NCBI GenBank assembly: GCA_012295275.1
Contig: CM022672.1
Location: 1,000,443 to 1,064,442 of the forward strand
DNA length: 64,000 nucleotides
DNA from: Chrysomallon squamiferum
Taxonomy: Eukaryota > Mollusca > Gastropoda > Neomphalida > Peltospiridae
Reading direction: 5' to 3'
Of this stretch, positions 52,701-63,782 are shown piece by piece. The position numbers and the translations under genes were made by a program. The notes under the pieces were generated by a model, which ran no database searches, was not told where the DNA came from, and was given only the letters and a program-made list of their open reading frames with translations. Position 1 is the stretch's first letter, and each line of letters starts with the position of its first letter.

Positions 52701-53519
52701 CCACTGGTATTAAACGTGTGTATGTATTTTGATAACAGATGAGGAAATTGCAGTGAATGACAAGCCGGGCTCCCCAGCGAAGTCTGACACACTGCGGTCT
52801 ACAGATAGTGCTAGCGGAGGTGAAACTCTTGAGGAGAGAAGCAGTAAAGAGGTGAAGTATATTTTTAAACTTCATACATGTTCTGTATCTTACTATGATT
52901 ATAAATTTATACAACATAAATTTGAAGAAGAAAAATGCATTTATTTTTTGTTTAGTTTTTAAAGCAGTTGATTTGTTATATTGATTTTTTTTTTTAAATT
53001 AATTAGGAAAAAAAAAATGACTAAAGAAATGCAAAATCATAATTATGTATTAAATGTTGTATTTGAAATTGGAGTCTTGAATTTAAATAGAACAGAGCCA
53101 GAATTATAGAATTAATTTTTTTTGTTTTTTTTTTTTGTTGTAGATAAACATGAAAATATTTTTTAAAAAGTGTCGCTTTTTTAACTTATTATTATTATTA
53201 TTACTGTAAGAAACTTTTAACTCTAAAATTACCCCATAGTTATAACATGTGCAGCCTCCATGATTTTGTGGATTGTCAGTTAAAAATTCATCCCATCACA
53301 CTAGCAGTATTGAAAAATGTGTATTGGTAATTAAGATATTTTAGCTAAGTTCTGCAAAACACATCTTGTGTTACTTTTCTCATTAACAATTCGTGTGTTT
53401 AGGGATCCCCAACAAAGGAAGCCCCCTCACCAACCAAGGACAAGAAGAAGAAGAAGAAGTTCCGCATGCCGTCTTTCTCTAAGAAGAAGAATAAGGAGAG
53501 TAAAGAAAGTGCCATCTGA
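34526..53519 (+). CDS. ADD1: Adducin (spectrin-actin capping protein), complete, 19 coding exons
   Basis: Join: 34526-34592, 39924-40172, 42595-42743, 43450-43678, 44216-44359, 44639-44737, 45266-45433, 45839-45981, 46365-46494, 46624-46740, 47504-47599, 48090-48273, 48569-48652, 49446-49532, 50009-50107, 51100-51162, 52161-52217, 52739-52851, 53403-53519. All junctions are GT-AG. About 797 residues, near the size of vertebrate alpha-adducin. An N-terminal segment (1-~105) precedes the class II aldolase-like head (~105-370), which keeps HLHTP and LRNHG. Neck and tail follow, and the C-terminus is a MARCKS-related domain ([16 protein letters not shown]), which in adducins binds calmodulin and carries a PKC site. 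Adducin caps actin barbed ends and recruits spectrin at the membrane skeleton. The ATG is preceded in frame by TAG at 34517. Exon 4 breaks the frame by one base (see its entry). Protostomes usually have one adducin (hts in flies), so the symbol marks the family, not strict alpha orthology. Confidence 0.95.
38040..38077. repeat. (GTAT)n array in adducin intron 1
   Basis: Tetranucleotide GTAT run. Confidence 0.95.
39924..40172 (+). CDS. ADD1: Adducin exon 2
   Basis: 249 nt, acceptor TTTTCAG, donor G|GTAGTA. It encodes [20 protein letters not shown] followed by [12 protein letters not shown] and ISDLLLP, the typical adducin N-terminal segment. G+C is well above the flanking introns. Confidence 0.96.
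40195..40610 (+). repeat. Degenerate ~30 bp tandem repeat in adducin intron 2
   Basis: Loose repeats of the form TTTGTCATTxxGTxCATAGTC recur about every 25-35 nt, with clearest copies near 40275, 40350, 40395 and 40515. Units are strongly diverged, which points to an old minisatellite. Confidence 0.6.
42595..42743 (+). CDS. ADD1: Adducin exon 3
   Basis: 149 nt, acceptor CTTGCAG, slightly unusual donor AGT|GTTAGT. It encodes [20 protein letters not shown] and [19 protein letters not shown], the start of the aldolase-like head. Confidence 0.95.
43450..43678 (+). CDS. ADD1: Adducin exon 4, with an apparent frame-breaking indel
   Basis: The exon has intact splice sites (TTTCAG and GCA|GTAAGT) and both neighbours need phase 0, yet it is 229 nt, one more than a multiple of three. 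The first frame reads [20 protein letters not shown] up to 43509. The conserved continuation [15 protein letters not shown] is in the +1 frame from 43511. Adducins have LLYSEVTASS here, so two bases of a Glu codon are probably missing. Without the shift a TGA follows within 12 codons. It encodes the HLHTP motif. Sequencing or assembly error is the simplest reading. Confidence 0.92.
44216..44359 (+). CDS. ADD1: Adducin exon 5
   Basis: 144 nt, phase 0/0. It encodes [16 protein letters not shown] and [10 protein letters not shown] of the head domain. Confidence 0.96.
44639..44737 (+). CDS. ADD1: Adducin exon 6
   Basis: 99 nt, phase 0/0. It encodes [20 protein letters not shown]; the NHG histidine corresponds to a metal ligand of class II aldolases. 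Confidence 0.95.
45266..45433 (+). CDS. ADD1: Adducin exon 7
   Basis: 168 nt, phase 0/0. It ends the head: [18 protein letters not shown], a Gly-rich linker, then [15 protein letters not shown]. Confidence 0.95.
45839..45981 (+). CDS. ADD1: Adducin exon 8
   Basis: 143 nt, phase 0 to 2. It encodes [19 protein letters not shown] and [17 protein letters not shown], the head-neck junction. Confidence 0.94.
46365..46494 (+). CDS. ADD1: Adducin exon 9
   Basis: 130 nt. It encodes [20 protein letters not shown] and TPTPKKITK. Its acceptor follows a run of 29 T. Confidence 0.93.
46624..46740 (+). CDS. ADD1: Adducin exon 10
   Basis: 117 nt, phase 0/0. It encodes [20 protein letters not shown] and [19 protein letters not shown], the conserved NLF/NPKE neck motif. 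Confidence 0.95.
46990..47040. repeat. (TTTA)n-(TTTG)n array in adducin intron 10
   Basis: TTTA tetramers change into TTTG tetramers. Confidence 0.95.
47504..47599 (+). CDS. ADD1: Adducin exon 11
   Basis: 96 nt, phase 0/0. It encodes [20 protein letters not shown] and ends AQKQMK. Confidence 0.92.
48090..48273 (+). CDS. ADD1: Adducin exon 12
   Basis: 184 nt, phase 0 to 1. It encodes [20 protein letters not shown] and [20 protein letters not shown], matching the end of the adducin neck. Confidence 0.95.
48569..48652 (+). CDS. ADD1: Adducin exon 13 (tail)
   Basis: 84 nt, phase 1/1. It encodes [20 protein letters not shown], acidic tail sequence. Confidence 0.9.
49446..49532 (+). CDS. ADD1: Adducin exon 14 (tail)
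   Basis: 87 nt, phase 1/1, with a weak pyrimidine tract before its acceptor (ATGAACTAG). It encodes [19 protein letters not shown] and KSPESEK. Probably a cassette exon. Confidence 0.8.
49682..49714. repeat. T33 homopolymer in adducin intron 14
   Basis: Single-base run; the length is likely to be uncertain in any assembly. Confidence 0.9.
50009..50107 (+). CDS. ADD1: Adducin exon 15 (tail)
   Basis: 99 nt, phase 1/1. It encodes [26 protein letters not shown] looks like a basophilic-kinase site. Confidence 0.85.
51100..51162 (+). CDS. ADD1: Adducin exon 16 (tail, RSKSDR repeat 1)
   Basis: 63 nt, phase 1/1. It encodes [19 protein letters not shown]. Small size and symmetric phase suggest alternative use. 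Confidence 0.8.
52161..52217 (+). CDS. ADD1: Adducin exon 17 (tail, RSKSDR repeat 2)
   Basis: 57 nt, phase 1/1. It encodes [19 protein letters not shown] and repeats the RSKSDR motif of exon 16. Confidence 0.8.
52739..52851 (+). CDS. ADD1: Adducin exon 18 (tail)
   Basis: 113 nt, phase 1 to 0. It encodes [20 protein letters not shown] and [15 protein letters not shown]. Confidence 0.9.
53403..53519 (+). CDS. ADD1: Adducin exon 19 (MARCKS-related C-terminus and stop)
   Basis: 117 nt with TGA at 53517-53519. It encodes [20 protein letters not shown] and ends [18 protein letters not shown]. The basic cluster with Ser in PSFS is the conserved calmodulin/PKC domain. Confidence 0.97.
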   Translation, partial: GSPTKEAPSPTKDKKKKKKFRMPSFSKKKNKESKESAI

Positions 53520-56500
53520 GTGGGCCATTTAGAGGCTGTTTCCAAGGAAACAACATTCAACCTGCTTCTTTCATTATTGGATGGAAAGTGTCGTTGTTTT
53601 TTTTGTTTTTTTTAACAGTTTTTTTTTTTTGCTTAGAACATGTCACTGAAATTTGTGTCAAAATGGTGTAGTTGTTTTGACACAATTCCTCTCTTTTTTA
53701 AAAAACTGGATGAAAGTGGAGAAAAGGAAAAACAAACAGAATATATTGTGACTTCAGTTCATGTTGTCTGCCTTTGAGTTAAGCGACAGTCTATGCATTT
53801 TAGTTCACTGGTCTATTTTTTTTTTAACATTCTAATGTAAAAAAGAAGAAAAAAATGAGAAAAAGGTAAAGTATCATGTTTTATTGTTTGGAAATTTTTT
53901 TTTTTTTGGTTTCTTAAAAATCCATTTATTTCTATCATTCAGTGGATCATGAAGAAGATACATTTCATGTAAGCTGCGTTTCAGTGTCTTCTCTGTAATG
54001 TGCACACATACCAACCCTGCTGCCCACTGTCACACTCTGTTCTTGCTTTAACATCTAGTTTTTGCTATGGAGACCTGACAGTTCCTCTTTTTTGATTGGG
54101 GAAAAAAACTGGTGCTTCCAACCATTATTAGAAGATCTTCTGACGTAGAACTTTTTTAATCATTGATTTGTTTTAATTGATTTGCTTTTTGTTAACATTT
54201 TTTTTTTTTTTTTTATGACATTTGCATTTCTTGCTTTTAGTAATAATAACAAATATTCTTAATTGTATGTCATTTTAAAAATTTTATTTAGAATGTTTAT
54301 TTTACTTGTATCATGAGAGATGTTTTTATTCAGACCTAACATAGGTAATACTGATAATTAAGATCTGAAACAATATCATTTGTCTTAAGAATAATTAACA
54401 CAATAAATCTAATTAATTTGTTCTTTCCTTATTATTTTAATTGTTGTTGTTTTTTTAAGTTAATTTGATTTCTTATTATATATATATAACAAAACCTTCA
54501 GAGAGTCACAATGGAAGTACATATTTTTAAATGATTACATTAAACCAGCTTCATTATATTCTAATTAAGGATAACATTAAGCAGTGCTTGAAATAGTCAG
54601 AGTGGATTAATTGCAGAAAGAAACTGGAAATTAGCAGAGGAAGAAAATTAGTCTGTACAGGTTGGAGAATTGCTTTAGCTATTCAACAGTTTCTTTTTTC
54701 TTCTTTAAAACTGTCGACATTTGTAAAACACTTTTTGGCTAAAGCACACACACATTAATTATTTTCCACTTTAAGAAAGAAAATTTGAAGACATGTTTTG
54801 AGAAGAGACATCCAATATCCATCTTCATTTTCTTTACTGTAAGCTACAGGTTGATTTATTCTGCTTGCCTTAGAAGATTGTGCTGTTCTAAAAAAAAAAT
54901 TAAAGATTTTGAATGTATGGTTGCTTGTTGAACTCATTTTTACAAAGTTTTGTAATTATAATTGTTAAAATCTTTAAACTTAGCAATAAGAAAAAAAAAG
55001 AATGAAAAGAAGAAAGTTAAAAAGATGTTAACCATGTAGCTTTGAAATGTAGAAATAAATAGACTTAAATCAAAACCAAAAATATAGGACAAAAACTAAT
55101 GTCTTGAAATTGTGTAGTTGGGGGAAATCAAATTAGGTCAGTTTGAATTTTTTGCTAATTGGCTCTGTATTTATTGTCCTAATGTCCTTTCATTTCGTTT
55201 TCGTCAAACCATAAGTGTGATAAATTTTTCTAAAAGTGATGGGTTTTAAGAAAGTTTCAAGTTAAAAAATAATAATGGCTCCTCCTTTATTTTTAAATAA
55301 ACAAAAGTGCAATTACTTGACTATATGTGCTTGTATGTAGATAATTTTTGTACTTCTTGGTTTTACAGATTTTATTAAAAGGCAGATTAAATTTCATGTT
55401 TCTGTGTGTTGTATGTACTGTGTGTTGATGAAATACATTCAGACTTGTTGCCATTAACCAACAACCATCATCCTGCTGGTTAACCATTTAAATGTGAAGA
55501 TGAGGGAATGGTGGTTCACATGCTTTTGTAATTGTATTTTGTAAAATAAATGAAGAATTATAGAGCTTATATAAAACAAAATTTTGAAAGAGTTATGAAT
55601 ATCATTCAATTTTATATTAAAAAAAGTATTATTGATTTAGATACTGTTGTCTTTGGTTATAGAAATATTCTTAAACTGACTGGATTGCTGTGTTTTTGAT
55701 AGGTTAATACTGGGAGAGGTTTGGTATTTTAAAGAATTGATGAAGGATTGTTAATGCATATGGTCTAGAGAGATAGGTTAATTTTAAAACTGAATAAAAT
55801 TCATAAAAAAAAGTAAATGGATTACAAATGGTGTGGTATTTAGAAGTCTGGCTTTTGGTTGTAGTTATTTTCACAAGTTGTAAAGTGGTTTGGAAATCTG
55901 TAAGGGCTGCAGGAAGTTATTATTATGGCAGATCAAGACTACAGTCAAACTTTGTTCTCTTGAAATTGAATGAAATGGCTTAATCGTATAGATGATGTAT
56001 AATTTGAATGTATGAGAATATCACCGATTAAATTTAGTTACAAATACTGCTGTTTATGAAATAATATTTATTAATATCTAATGTAAAAAAATAAAATGAT
56101 TACAGTTTTGAAAAAGGTCTATTTGTTTTTACTTGTTCATTTTATGCATTAACTTTAAAATCTTTCATCAGGTTGTCATTAATTTTTTAACAGCAAACTA
56201 AACTATTGTGAAAACAGCTGAAGTTGAAATGACGAAAAAACAAAAAACATCCTGGCTTTTATTTGAAGTGAACCTATCTTTGAATTTTTATTTTACTTCA
56301 GATTTTCATGTTTTTAATACTTTTAATAATAGGAAAGAAATAATTGACCATCCTTAATTAAAGAAATGCAAAAATGGGCTTAATATTCTTAATATATTCA
56401 TTAATTCTTATTTTGAAATTTGAGAAATAAGCAGCATGAAATTTCACAAAGGGACCAAAATTGGAGTGGACAACTGCCAGATTTCTGTGACATTATTTTT

Positions 56501-58120
56501 AACAAAGACAAACATTATTATTCCCTTTGAAGACAAAGTTTGACTGTATATTTAAAATTATTTTTAAAAAATATTCATTTTAAATATGGTAGATCTATTC
56601 TCATACTCACTGCCATTAACTTTTAGTATTGACACTTTGACAAATAGTTTGATGCTCAGTCACCTCAAGTGTGTCAACATTGATCATATAACATGTAACA
56701 CTGATCATGTTAATAATGTATCGTAGGCTATTTATAATCCTGTATTGATTCTGTTCTGATTTAAACACATTTACTTGTATAATTATATATCGAGACATTC
56801 TTGCTGTGACAAAGTTGCACTTGCGTCATTTGTAACTGATTCATGTTAAGAAAATACCTATATTTATAAATTTAATTTGTTACAGTTAATGGGGCACCTT
56901 CAGACTAATTTGTTAGGCATTACATTAACATCTGTATTGTAAGATTAATTCATTATAATTAGAGGTCTGCCATGAACCCGTGTTCCTGAATAACAACATT
57001 TAGTCTTTGTATGTACAGGTATTATCAAAATATGATTTCATGTTCATCAGATGTGTGCAACTTTTCATGATGTGATGATGTTTCATATAGTCTAACAGGC
57101 TGCTTGTCAGTTTGTAAATATATTACTGCAGATTGTTCAGCTGCCTGTTGATAACAGCTTGTAAATACTTTGAACAACCAACACTGTGCATAGTGATGTT
57201 GGTTTTTATTGCTTAGTTGCATGGGAATAATTATATCTAGAACATGTTTTTGCTGAAACTGATAGCAGTGTAACATTGTTTTTCAGGTCTGCTGCATCAC
57301 TCTGAAAATTTAGCATCCATTTTTTAAATTACAATTCCTTTTTAAATTTTATTCATTTATTTTTTCAAATTATTTATTTACTGATTTATTTTTAACCAGT
57401 ACCCTTGTTTTTAAACCTAGAACTTTTTTATTATATTGATTTGTTAAACAGTTTAGAAGCCAGTAAATGAATTGTATTAAATTGCTATACTTGTATATAT
57501 TCACAGAACAAATACCTGTTTTAATATTTGCTTGAACATACACACTCCTAACTGAATGGGGAGAAGAAAAGCAACACTTACAACATGATGTACATTGTAT
57601 GTTATTTTGGCTACTTTTTGCATCTTAAAATGTACAATTTTTAAGTTTTCTCAGAATACGTTGTTTTTTCTTTGGATACATTTTCTAGTGACTAAATGTA
57701 AATTTTGTTAATGCTTCTGTATAAAAAAAAAAAAAAAAAAGTTAGATGGTGCAATCTTTTAGCATGATAGTGTTGATTAATTTTAGTAAAAGTTTGTTAA
57801 TTTACTGATTATAACGTGGTTGTGATTGTGTGACGAGATATGTACCATTTTAAAGATGAAAGATATAGGAGCTTTTTAAATCAATTTTTTTTTTTTTTCC
57901 ATATAATCAACTAGAAGCGGCTAATTCGTAGTAAAAAAAAAAAATTCTCTCTTCACCTTGTTTTTTTCTGTCTCTATCTCTTAGCTACTTTCTAAGTGTC
58001 CCCACTGACATGTTGACCTGTAATCCATGATATCATGGGATAACTTTGATATTTTTGCAAACATGAGCTTTTTAGTCTGCCTGTAATGCTGTGTCAATAA
58101 ATATGTTAAAATAATCACAT
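53520..58120 (+). other. Probable adducin 3'UTR
   Basis: About 4.6 kb of AT-rich sequence after the stop, free of long dinucleotide arrays and without coding frames. AATAAA hexamers occur at 55545, 55793 and 58096. The extent is inferred; shorter 3' ends are possible at the earlier signals. Confidence 0.55.
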
Positions 58121-58133
58121 TGTTTTGTTTTCT
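58096..58133 (+). terminator. Candidate polyadenylation signal for adducin
   Basis: AATAAA at 58096-58101 is followed about 20 nt later by the GT-rich TTGTTTTGTTTTCTG, the usual layout of a cleavage site. Confidence 0.5.
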
Positions 58134-60505
58134 GTAAATCAGGTATGAGTTTTCTGACAGTTGGAACTGAAAAAAAATAAAATAAAAAAAATAAAAAAAA
58201 ATATATAAATTAAGGTCAGGAACAAATAAGATAATGCCATTTGCACAATATTTTGAACTTTGGTTCAAAATTATTTTATAAAAGTTAATTACAATAATGA
58301 TATATTTACCTCTCTAACAATGTATTTTATTATACATGTATATGTATGTGTATATGTATGTTTAAAATTGAATAGTTACTGAGCCAGGATATTTCAGTTC
58401 AAATGACATAAACATTCAGTGATTGCTTCTTCCTTTCTGTTTGTGTTTTCAGCAAACTTAACTGTTCGACATTGATTTATAAAACTATGAACTGATAGAT
58501 CTCAAGATCAGTTCTCAGTGTTCAAAAAAAAAAAATATGTTGATTTTATTTTACTTGTGCTTTATTTTTAGCAAAGCTTGGTGTTTTGTATTCCACAATT
58601 TCTCATAATTATTGTTGATTCCACAGAAAAAACAAATTTCAGCAGTTCTTTTGTTATAAAAGCTGTTATTTGTTTTGTAAGAAATTTGCTCATGCTGTCT
58701 TAAGATGAATCATCAGTGACTTTTGAGCCCCAGTGGAATTAGTAATAACAAAATCTTTACAACACTTAGTCGGTACAATTGGTAAAAATAATAGGAGAGC
58801 TGTGAAACTTGGTGGAATATTATACTATTTCATGTTAAAGGTCTCCATGTCACATTTCATCATTTGATGTTAAAATCATGTTTGTTGTACAAGGTATTTA
58901 GTATGGTCATCAACAAGTATTGAATATAATAATTCCAACAGTTCTCTACTCAGTGATGGCATTGCTATGTACTTAAAGAATGACAACAAAAGGTGACTGT
59001 AACTTAATCATTATATTTTTTTATCAAGCAGTATAGAAAGCCATATTTATAATATGAACAACAAAAAGAAGAATAAAACAAATATTAAATGTTTTCAAAT
59101 CATGACTGAAAAAAAATTACAGTACACAAAATATATCTAATTACATCAAAAATTAATAAATAAAAGTAATTTAAAATGGACAAGACTGAAAACTTCAAGT
59201 GAAGCAATGAAAAAAGTTAAAGGCAAATGAAAGAATTAAAACTAACTTCACTCAAGACTGTCTGAAGTTATCTTCCTTGAGCACCTCTCATCTGCCAGAG
59301 ATTTAAAATGCAGCAAATATTCTGAACACACAAAAGTTGAATAATAACCAGTTCAAACAGCAATCTACATTTCTATTACAGTAATAACAAAACATTAACT
59401 TGTTAATTTTAAACATAAAAATGACAATAATAATAAAAAGAAGGCTATTGATTTAAAAACACAAAAATAAATACAGGAAATCAACAAACATGATTATTAA
59501 CAATTAAAAAACAAATTTAATAATAAGAAAGAGCCAAAATATCGGGTAAAAAAAAGAAATATATATATATATATATAAAACAGGATGATGATGCAACACC
59601 TGAACAAGCATCATTACAAAGAAAAGGAAAACCAGTATTTTGATAAATAGCTTTATTTTAACAACACAAAAACTGTATTATATCAATTTATAAAACAGTA
59701 AATGCTGTTATGGGTTTATTTTACACAGGAGGAGGTAGCACATAAAAATTTCCTGGTTACAAGTCAAAAGATATAGGCAGTCATGGCTTGAATGTAAATA
59801 TTATATACTGTATTGATCTGTATTTCCTTTTCCTTTATGAATGCATAATAAAACAATAAATATTAAACGTCAAATGCTTTATTATGACATTTAATGGTGT
59901 ATTCTGTTTGTTCAAAAAATATATGTACTTCATAATTTAGTGTTTAGCATTATTTTGTCTAATTTTACATAGTTTCCTATATCCACTTAATGGCAAGTTT
60001 TGAAGCAATGACAGTGTCTAGCTATCTTATCTAAAACCTTAAATCTCTCAACAAGACATAGTACAATGTAATGACAGCATTATAAAAATTATAAGGAGTT
60101 ATATATATTAAATATCTTAGTGATTAAAAGGTGCAACAATGATTTATTGTAATATTAGCAAAACTACTTAGTAATCAAAATACCTAATTTACACTTCAAA
60201 TGATATATTTCATCAAATATGAATGAGTGAAATTCATGCATTTTTAAAAGAAATGCTAAATACATAAAAAAAAAATTGTGGTTTCATATAATTTATTTTA
60301 TATAAGTAATATTAACAAATAATGAGAAATGAAAGCTGTCATACAAAAAGAAAAAGAATGATGACAAAGAATTTAAGTTAAATTTCATGATTCAAAGAAT
60401 TAAATTTAGTTGTGTGATTTAAAAATGTAATATGAATTTACCTTGGAAGTTACAGTCTGGAAGCAGATGTCAACATTTTAGCACACACACACTCAGCTAT
60501 GCTCT

Positions 60506-60543
<38 letters not shown>

Positions 60544-62459
60544 AATAAACAAGTTACTTTACTGCTTGCACATACAAATTGTTTTTGGCAAAGGATTTCT
60601 GTTAAAAATGTTATGAATTAATCTATAAATAAAACATACATCCACACCAACCTAACAAATATAGCCATATTATTATAAAATCTGATGGGAACTAAATTGC
60701 TGTTTAGTAACCCTGACATTCATGTTCCATGAAATACATTATCACAGTTTTAAAGAGCAGAATGAAGATATTTTCTTTAAATTCATCCTAATCCTTAACA
60801 GGTCATAAAAGGATTAAAACCAAAAGAAAAAAAATGTAATTATTAATCTTTATCCTAATTTTCTTTCAGATGAACTTCAACTGATCATCATTAAACTAAT
60901 ATTAACTGATTGTGATTTAAATCTCTTCCATGTTGATTTAAAATCTATATTTAACTTAAATAATTTCCTACACATTAACCCATTATCTTTACTGCAATGT
61001 ATTTTATTTTGTATTTATTTTGTTCTCTGCTCTCTCTCTCTCACACATGCACAGTATGTAATGATAAAAAGATAACATCAGAATTATGCAGTAGAAAGAA
61101 ACATGATTAAAAAAAAAACATCAGATAAAGATAGTACTAAAATGTATTAGAGCCATGGAAATTTTCATGTTCCAAACAAAAGTTTCATAAATAGCAGCAA
61201 GTTTAATTTGTTATGTAACAATATGCATGTTTGTATTTTATGTTAATAAGCACAGAAGTTTATACAAGTGCTGCAAACTTATAAATAAACAGACACACAT
61301 GTCAACACTGTTAAATACATAAATCATTGTTATTATTATAATAGTTTAAATTTACTTTTATCATAATGATTTATATATTCCTGTTTACATGTGAAATGTA
61401 GTTTTGTGTGTGTGTGTGTGTGTGTGAGAGGAACAAATAATTATTTAATGCTTTAATAAAAATAAACATTAAAACAATTGAATATTTACAATGCAGAGAC
61501 ATAATTACAAAAAATAATTATTAAAAAAACTGAATCAAGTTGAATTTGAAATATATCTGAAACAGGTTTTGTACATATAAAAAATGCTTTATTTTTATGT
61601 TATAGTCGATAAATACATGCATGTAATAAGTACATCTTAAGTAAAAATAACAAATCTGCTTTCTGAAAATGAATGATTTAAAAATAAAACTGATATTAAA
61701 AAAAAAAAAAAAAAAAAAAAAATTTTTTTTTTTTAGACACTACTGCAGTTCAAAAACTAAAATGATTAACAAGAATTTAAAACACTGTATCTGTATGCAT
61801 GCATGCACACACACACACACACACACAACACAAATGTAACACAGAATTAAAATATCACAATGTTATCTAAAAGTAACGTGTTTTATAAATGAAACTGTCT
61901 GTAGCTTACCACTGATTACATAACAATAAAAATAAAAATAAACAAATTAACAGTCCTTAAAAATCACTGGTGTTTTTACAAATATGAGCACACAAAGCAT
62001 ACAGTTTACTTCTTCCTTCCTCCTCACTCACTCTCACTTCCTTAATCTCTCTGTCATTCATATAAGCACCTGCACGAATAAAATTATCATTTTAAAATGA
62101 CCAGATGATCAGATTAAAAAGTTATTTTTGTCTTTAGTTCATGCCATAATGAGACCACTTTGAAATCTTTGACAATAAAATTATTTACACAAAATGCATC
62201 AATGTTTATTTCATTGATTTGTCATTACTCTGACCAATAAGAGAAACAAAATAATTTTTGAAAAACTATAAGACAAAAGCAAAAAATATAAAACCATTTA
62301 TAAAAATTAAAAAACGTTTTTTAACATAATAATTTAAGTTATAAGAACCCCCTTTTGAGATGATAGGGAAGCTAAAAATATAACTCAACAAAATTTGTAC
62401 TTTGATCATTTTTTGTTTGGAATCGTGGGTAAATTATGATGATTTAATTAAACAAGATG
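58134..62459. other. Region between adducin and RAB24 stops; probably includes the RAB24 3'UTR
   Basis: No coding frame was recognised. It holds TA arrays near 59560 and 60511, TG at 61403-61426, an A25-T12 palindrome at 61698-61734 and CA at 61804-61828. TTTATT (AATAAA on the minus strand) occurs near 59648 and 59705, so the RAB24 transcript could end there, but the site cannot be fixed. Confidence 0.5.
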
Positions 62460-62527
62460 TCAGCTTGCTTTGCAGAAGCAAGATCTTGGATTTTTCCAGT
62501 CTTTCAAAATAAAAGCTTCTTTTGGTT
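62460..62527 (-). CDS. RAB24: RAB24 terminal exon with CKAS end
   Basis: Acceptor TTTTCAG. It encodes EPKEAFILKDWKNPRSCFC then KAS and TGA at 62462-62460. The phase fits the preceding exon. Confidence 0.82.
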
Positions 62528-62660
62528 CTGAAAAAAAAAAAGAAATGTAAAAAAAATGACAAAATTTAAAAAGTAATAATAAAATAAAATAATATATTAA
62601 AATTTTAAAAATATTCATTTGGTTCTGAAATGTAGTAATAATAACAATAATAACAATAAC

Positions 62661-62692
<32 letters not shown>

Positions 62693-62966
62693 TGATGATG
62701 ATGATGATGATGATAAAAACACTCACCATCTGCAACAGGAGCTTTTAGAGAATCAAGATAATCTTTTGCAATTTGTGTAAACAATTCATCTGAAATAAAT
62801 AAATAAATATCAATCAACTGGAACAATACAGTAAATGACCAAGTCAAACATTCAGAGTAAAATTCAGGTATGCCCAGTTTCCACAAATAGTTTCTGTGAT
62901 ATATATTTATATCTATATATCTGGGAGTGAGGGAGTGAGGGGGAGAGAGAGAGAGAGAGAGAGGAG

Positions 62967-63014
<48 letters not shown>

Positions 63015-63782
63015 GTTATCTTGACACCATTGTGTGCTACTAATAAAGAATAATAACAGTTTACAGTCTCTTGAAGATAAGAGATGAAGAAATATTTTTA
63101 AATATATTTGCTGCCTCAATTCTTAAAATAATTTTGCCATCTATCATATCAAACCCAGATTAGTTTTTTTTTAACATTTTCATCTTTCACAGATTCACAC
63201 TTACTTATATTCTTTCCTGTCTTACTTGATGTCTCATACATTTCAGCCATTACATCTGAAATCAATTTTAAAATTTATAATAAATAACAAAAAAATAAAA
63301 AAATAAATAAACTAAGTAAAAATAAAATTAATTAATAAATGAATAAAACAAAATAAAAAAAACTAAACAAAAATCAAAAAAAAAATACATTAAAAAGAAA
63401 AAAGAAAAAAAGAAGAAAAACACTAATAATTATCTTCATTGACTTAAATTTTCAATAAAAATATAAGGATTTTAGAAAGTGTATTTTATAAATTTATATA
63501 TTTTAGCATATCCAGTAATATAATTTTATGTCACAGACAGAAAATTAATACAGATTTTTATAAACATGATATATATTTGAAATTCAGTTTTCATCATAAG
63601 ACAGAAGTCATTGCTGTTATATTTCTTTGAGATAAATGATACTGCTATTTATTTATTTTTTCTAATTTACTCATTTACTTACCATCTGCTAAAGCTTTTG
63701 CAGCTTGTACTTCAACTTTTCTTTGGTCTGGATCAGCCTCAATTAGATCATATTTTGTTCCACATAAATAGATTCTACAGGA
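62460..63782 (-). CDS. RAB24: RAB24-like small GTPase, last four exons; 5' part outside window
   Basis: Join on the minus strand 63782-63683, 63255-63205, 62789-62727, 62527-62460, all GT-AG with matching phases (100, 51, 63, 68 nt). About 93 residues of the C-terminal half. CRIYLCGTKYDLIEAD carries the guanine-binding NKxD-type box as TKYD, and YETSSKTGKN the ETSSK (SAK-type) box. The CRIYLCGTK form is typical of RAB24 and differs from the VGNK of most Rabs. INELFTQIAKDYLDSLK is the last helix. The tail ends RSCFCKAS and stop, a CaaX-like box and not the CC-type tail of vertebrate RAB24. RAB24 is linked to autophagy and late endosome traffic. The P-loop and switch regions lie beyond the right edge. 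Confidence 0.85.
62634..62713. repeat. (AAT)n-(GAT)n array in RAB24 intron
   Basis: AAT/AAC triplets change into GAT triplets just downstream of an exon donor (minus-strand sense). Confidence 0.95.
62727..62789 (-). CDS. RAB24: RAB24 exon with last helix
   Basis: 63 nt, acceptor ATTTCAG, donor G|GTGAGT. It encodes NELFTQIAKDYLDSLKAPVAD. A reading frame that continues past the donor into GAT/TAA repeats is an artefact. Confidence 0.88.
62943..63012. repeat. (GA)n array in RAB24 intron
   Basis: GA dinucleotides with a short GGAGGGGA interruption. Confidence 0.95.
63205..63255 (-). CDS. RAB24: RAB24 exon with ETSSK box
   Basis: 51 nt, acceptor ATTTCAG, donor A|GTAAGT. It encodes DVMAEMYETSSKTGKNI. 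Confidence 0.88.
63683..63782 (-). CDS. RAB24: RAB24 exon with TKxD guanine-binding box
   Basis: Acceptor TTGCCAG, donor G|GTAAGT. It encodes SCRIYLCGTKYDLIEADPDQ and ends AAKALAD. Confidence 0.88.

Noticed and set aside
62605-62886. 93-residue minus-strand frame ending in His/Tyr runs
   Set aside because: It includes a true RAB24 exon but reads through both splice sites into intron repeats.
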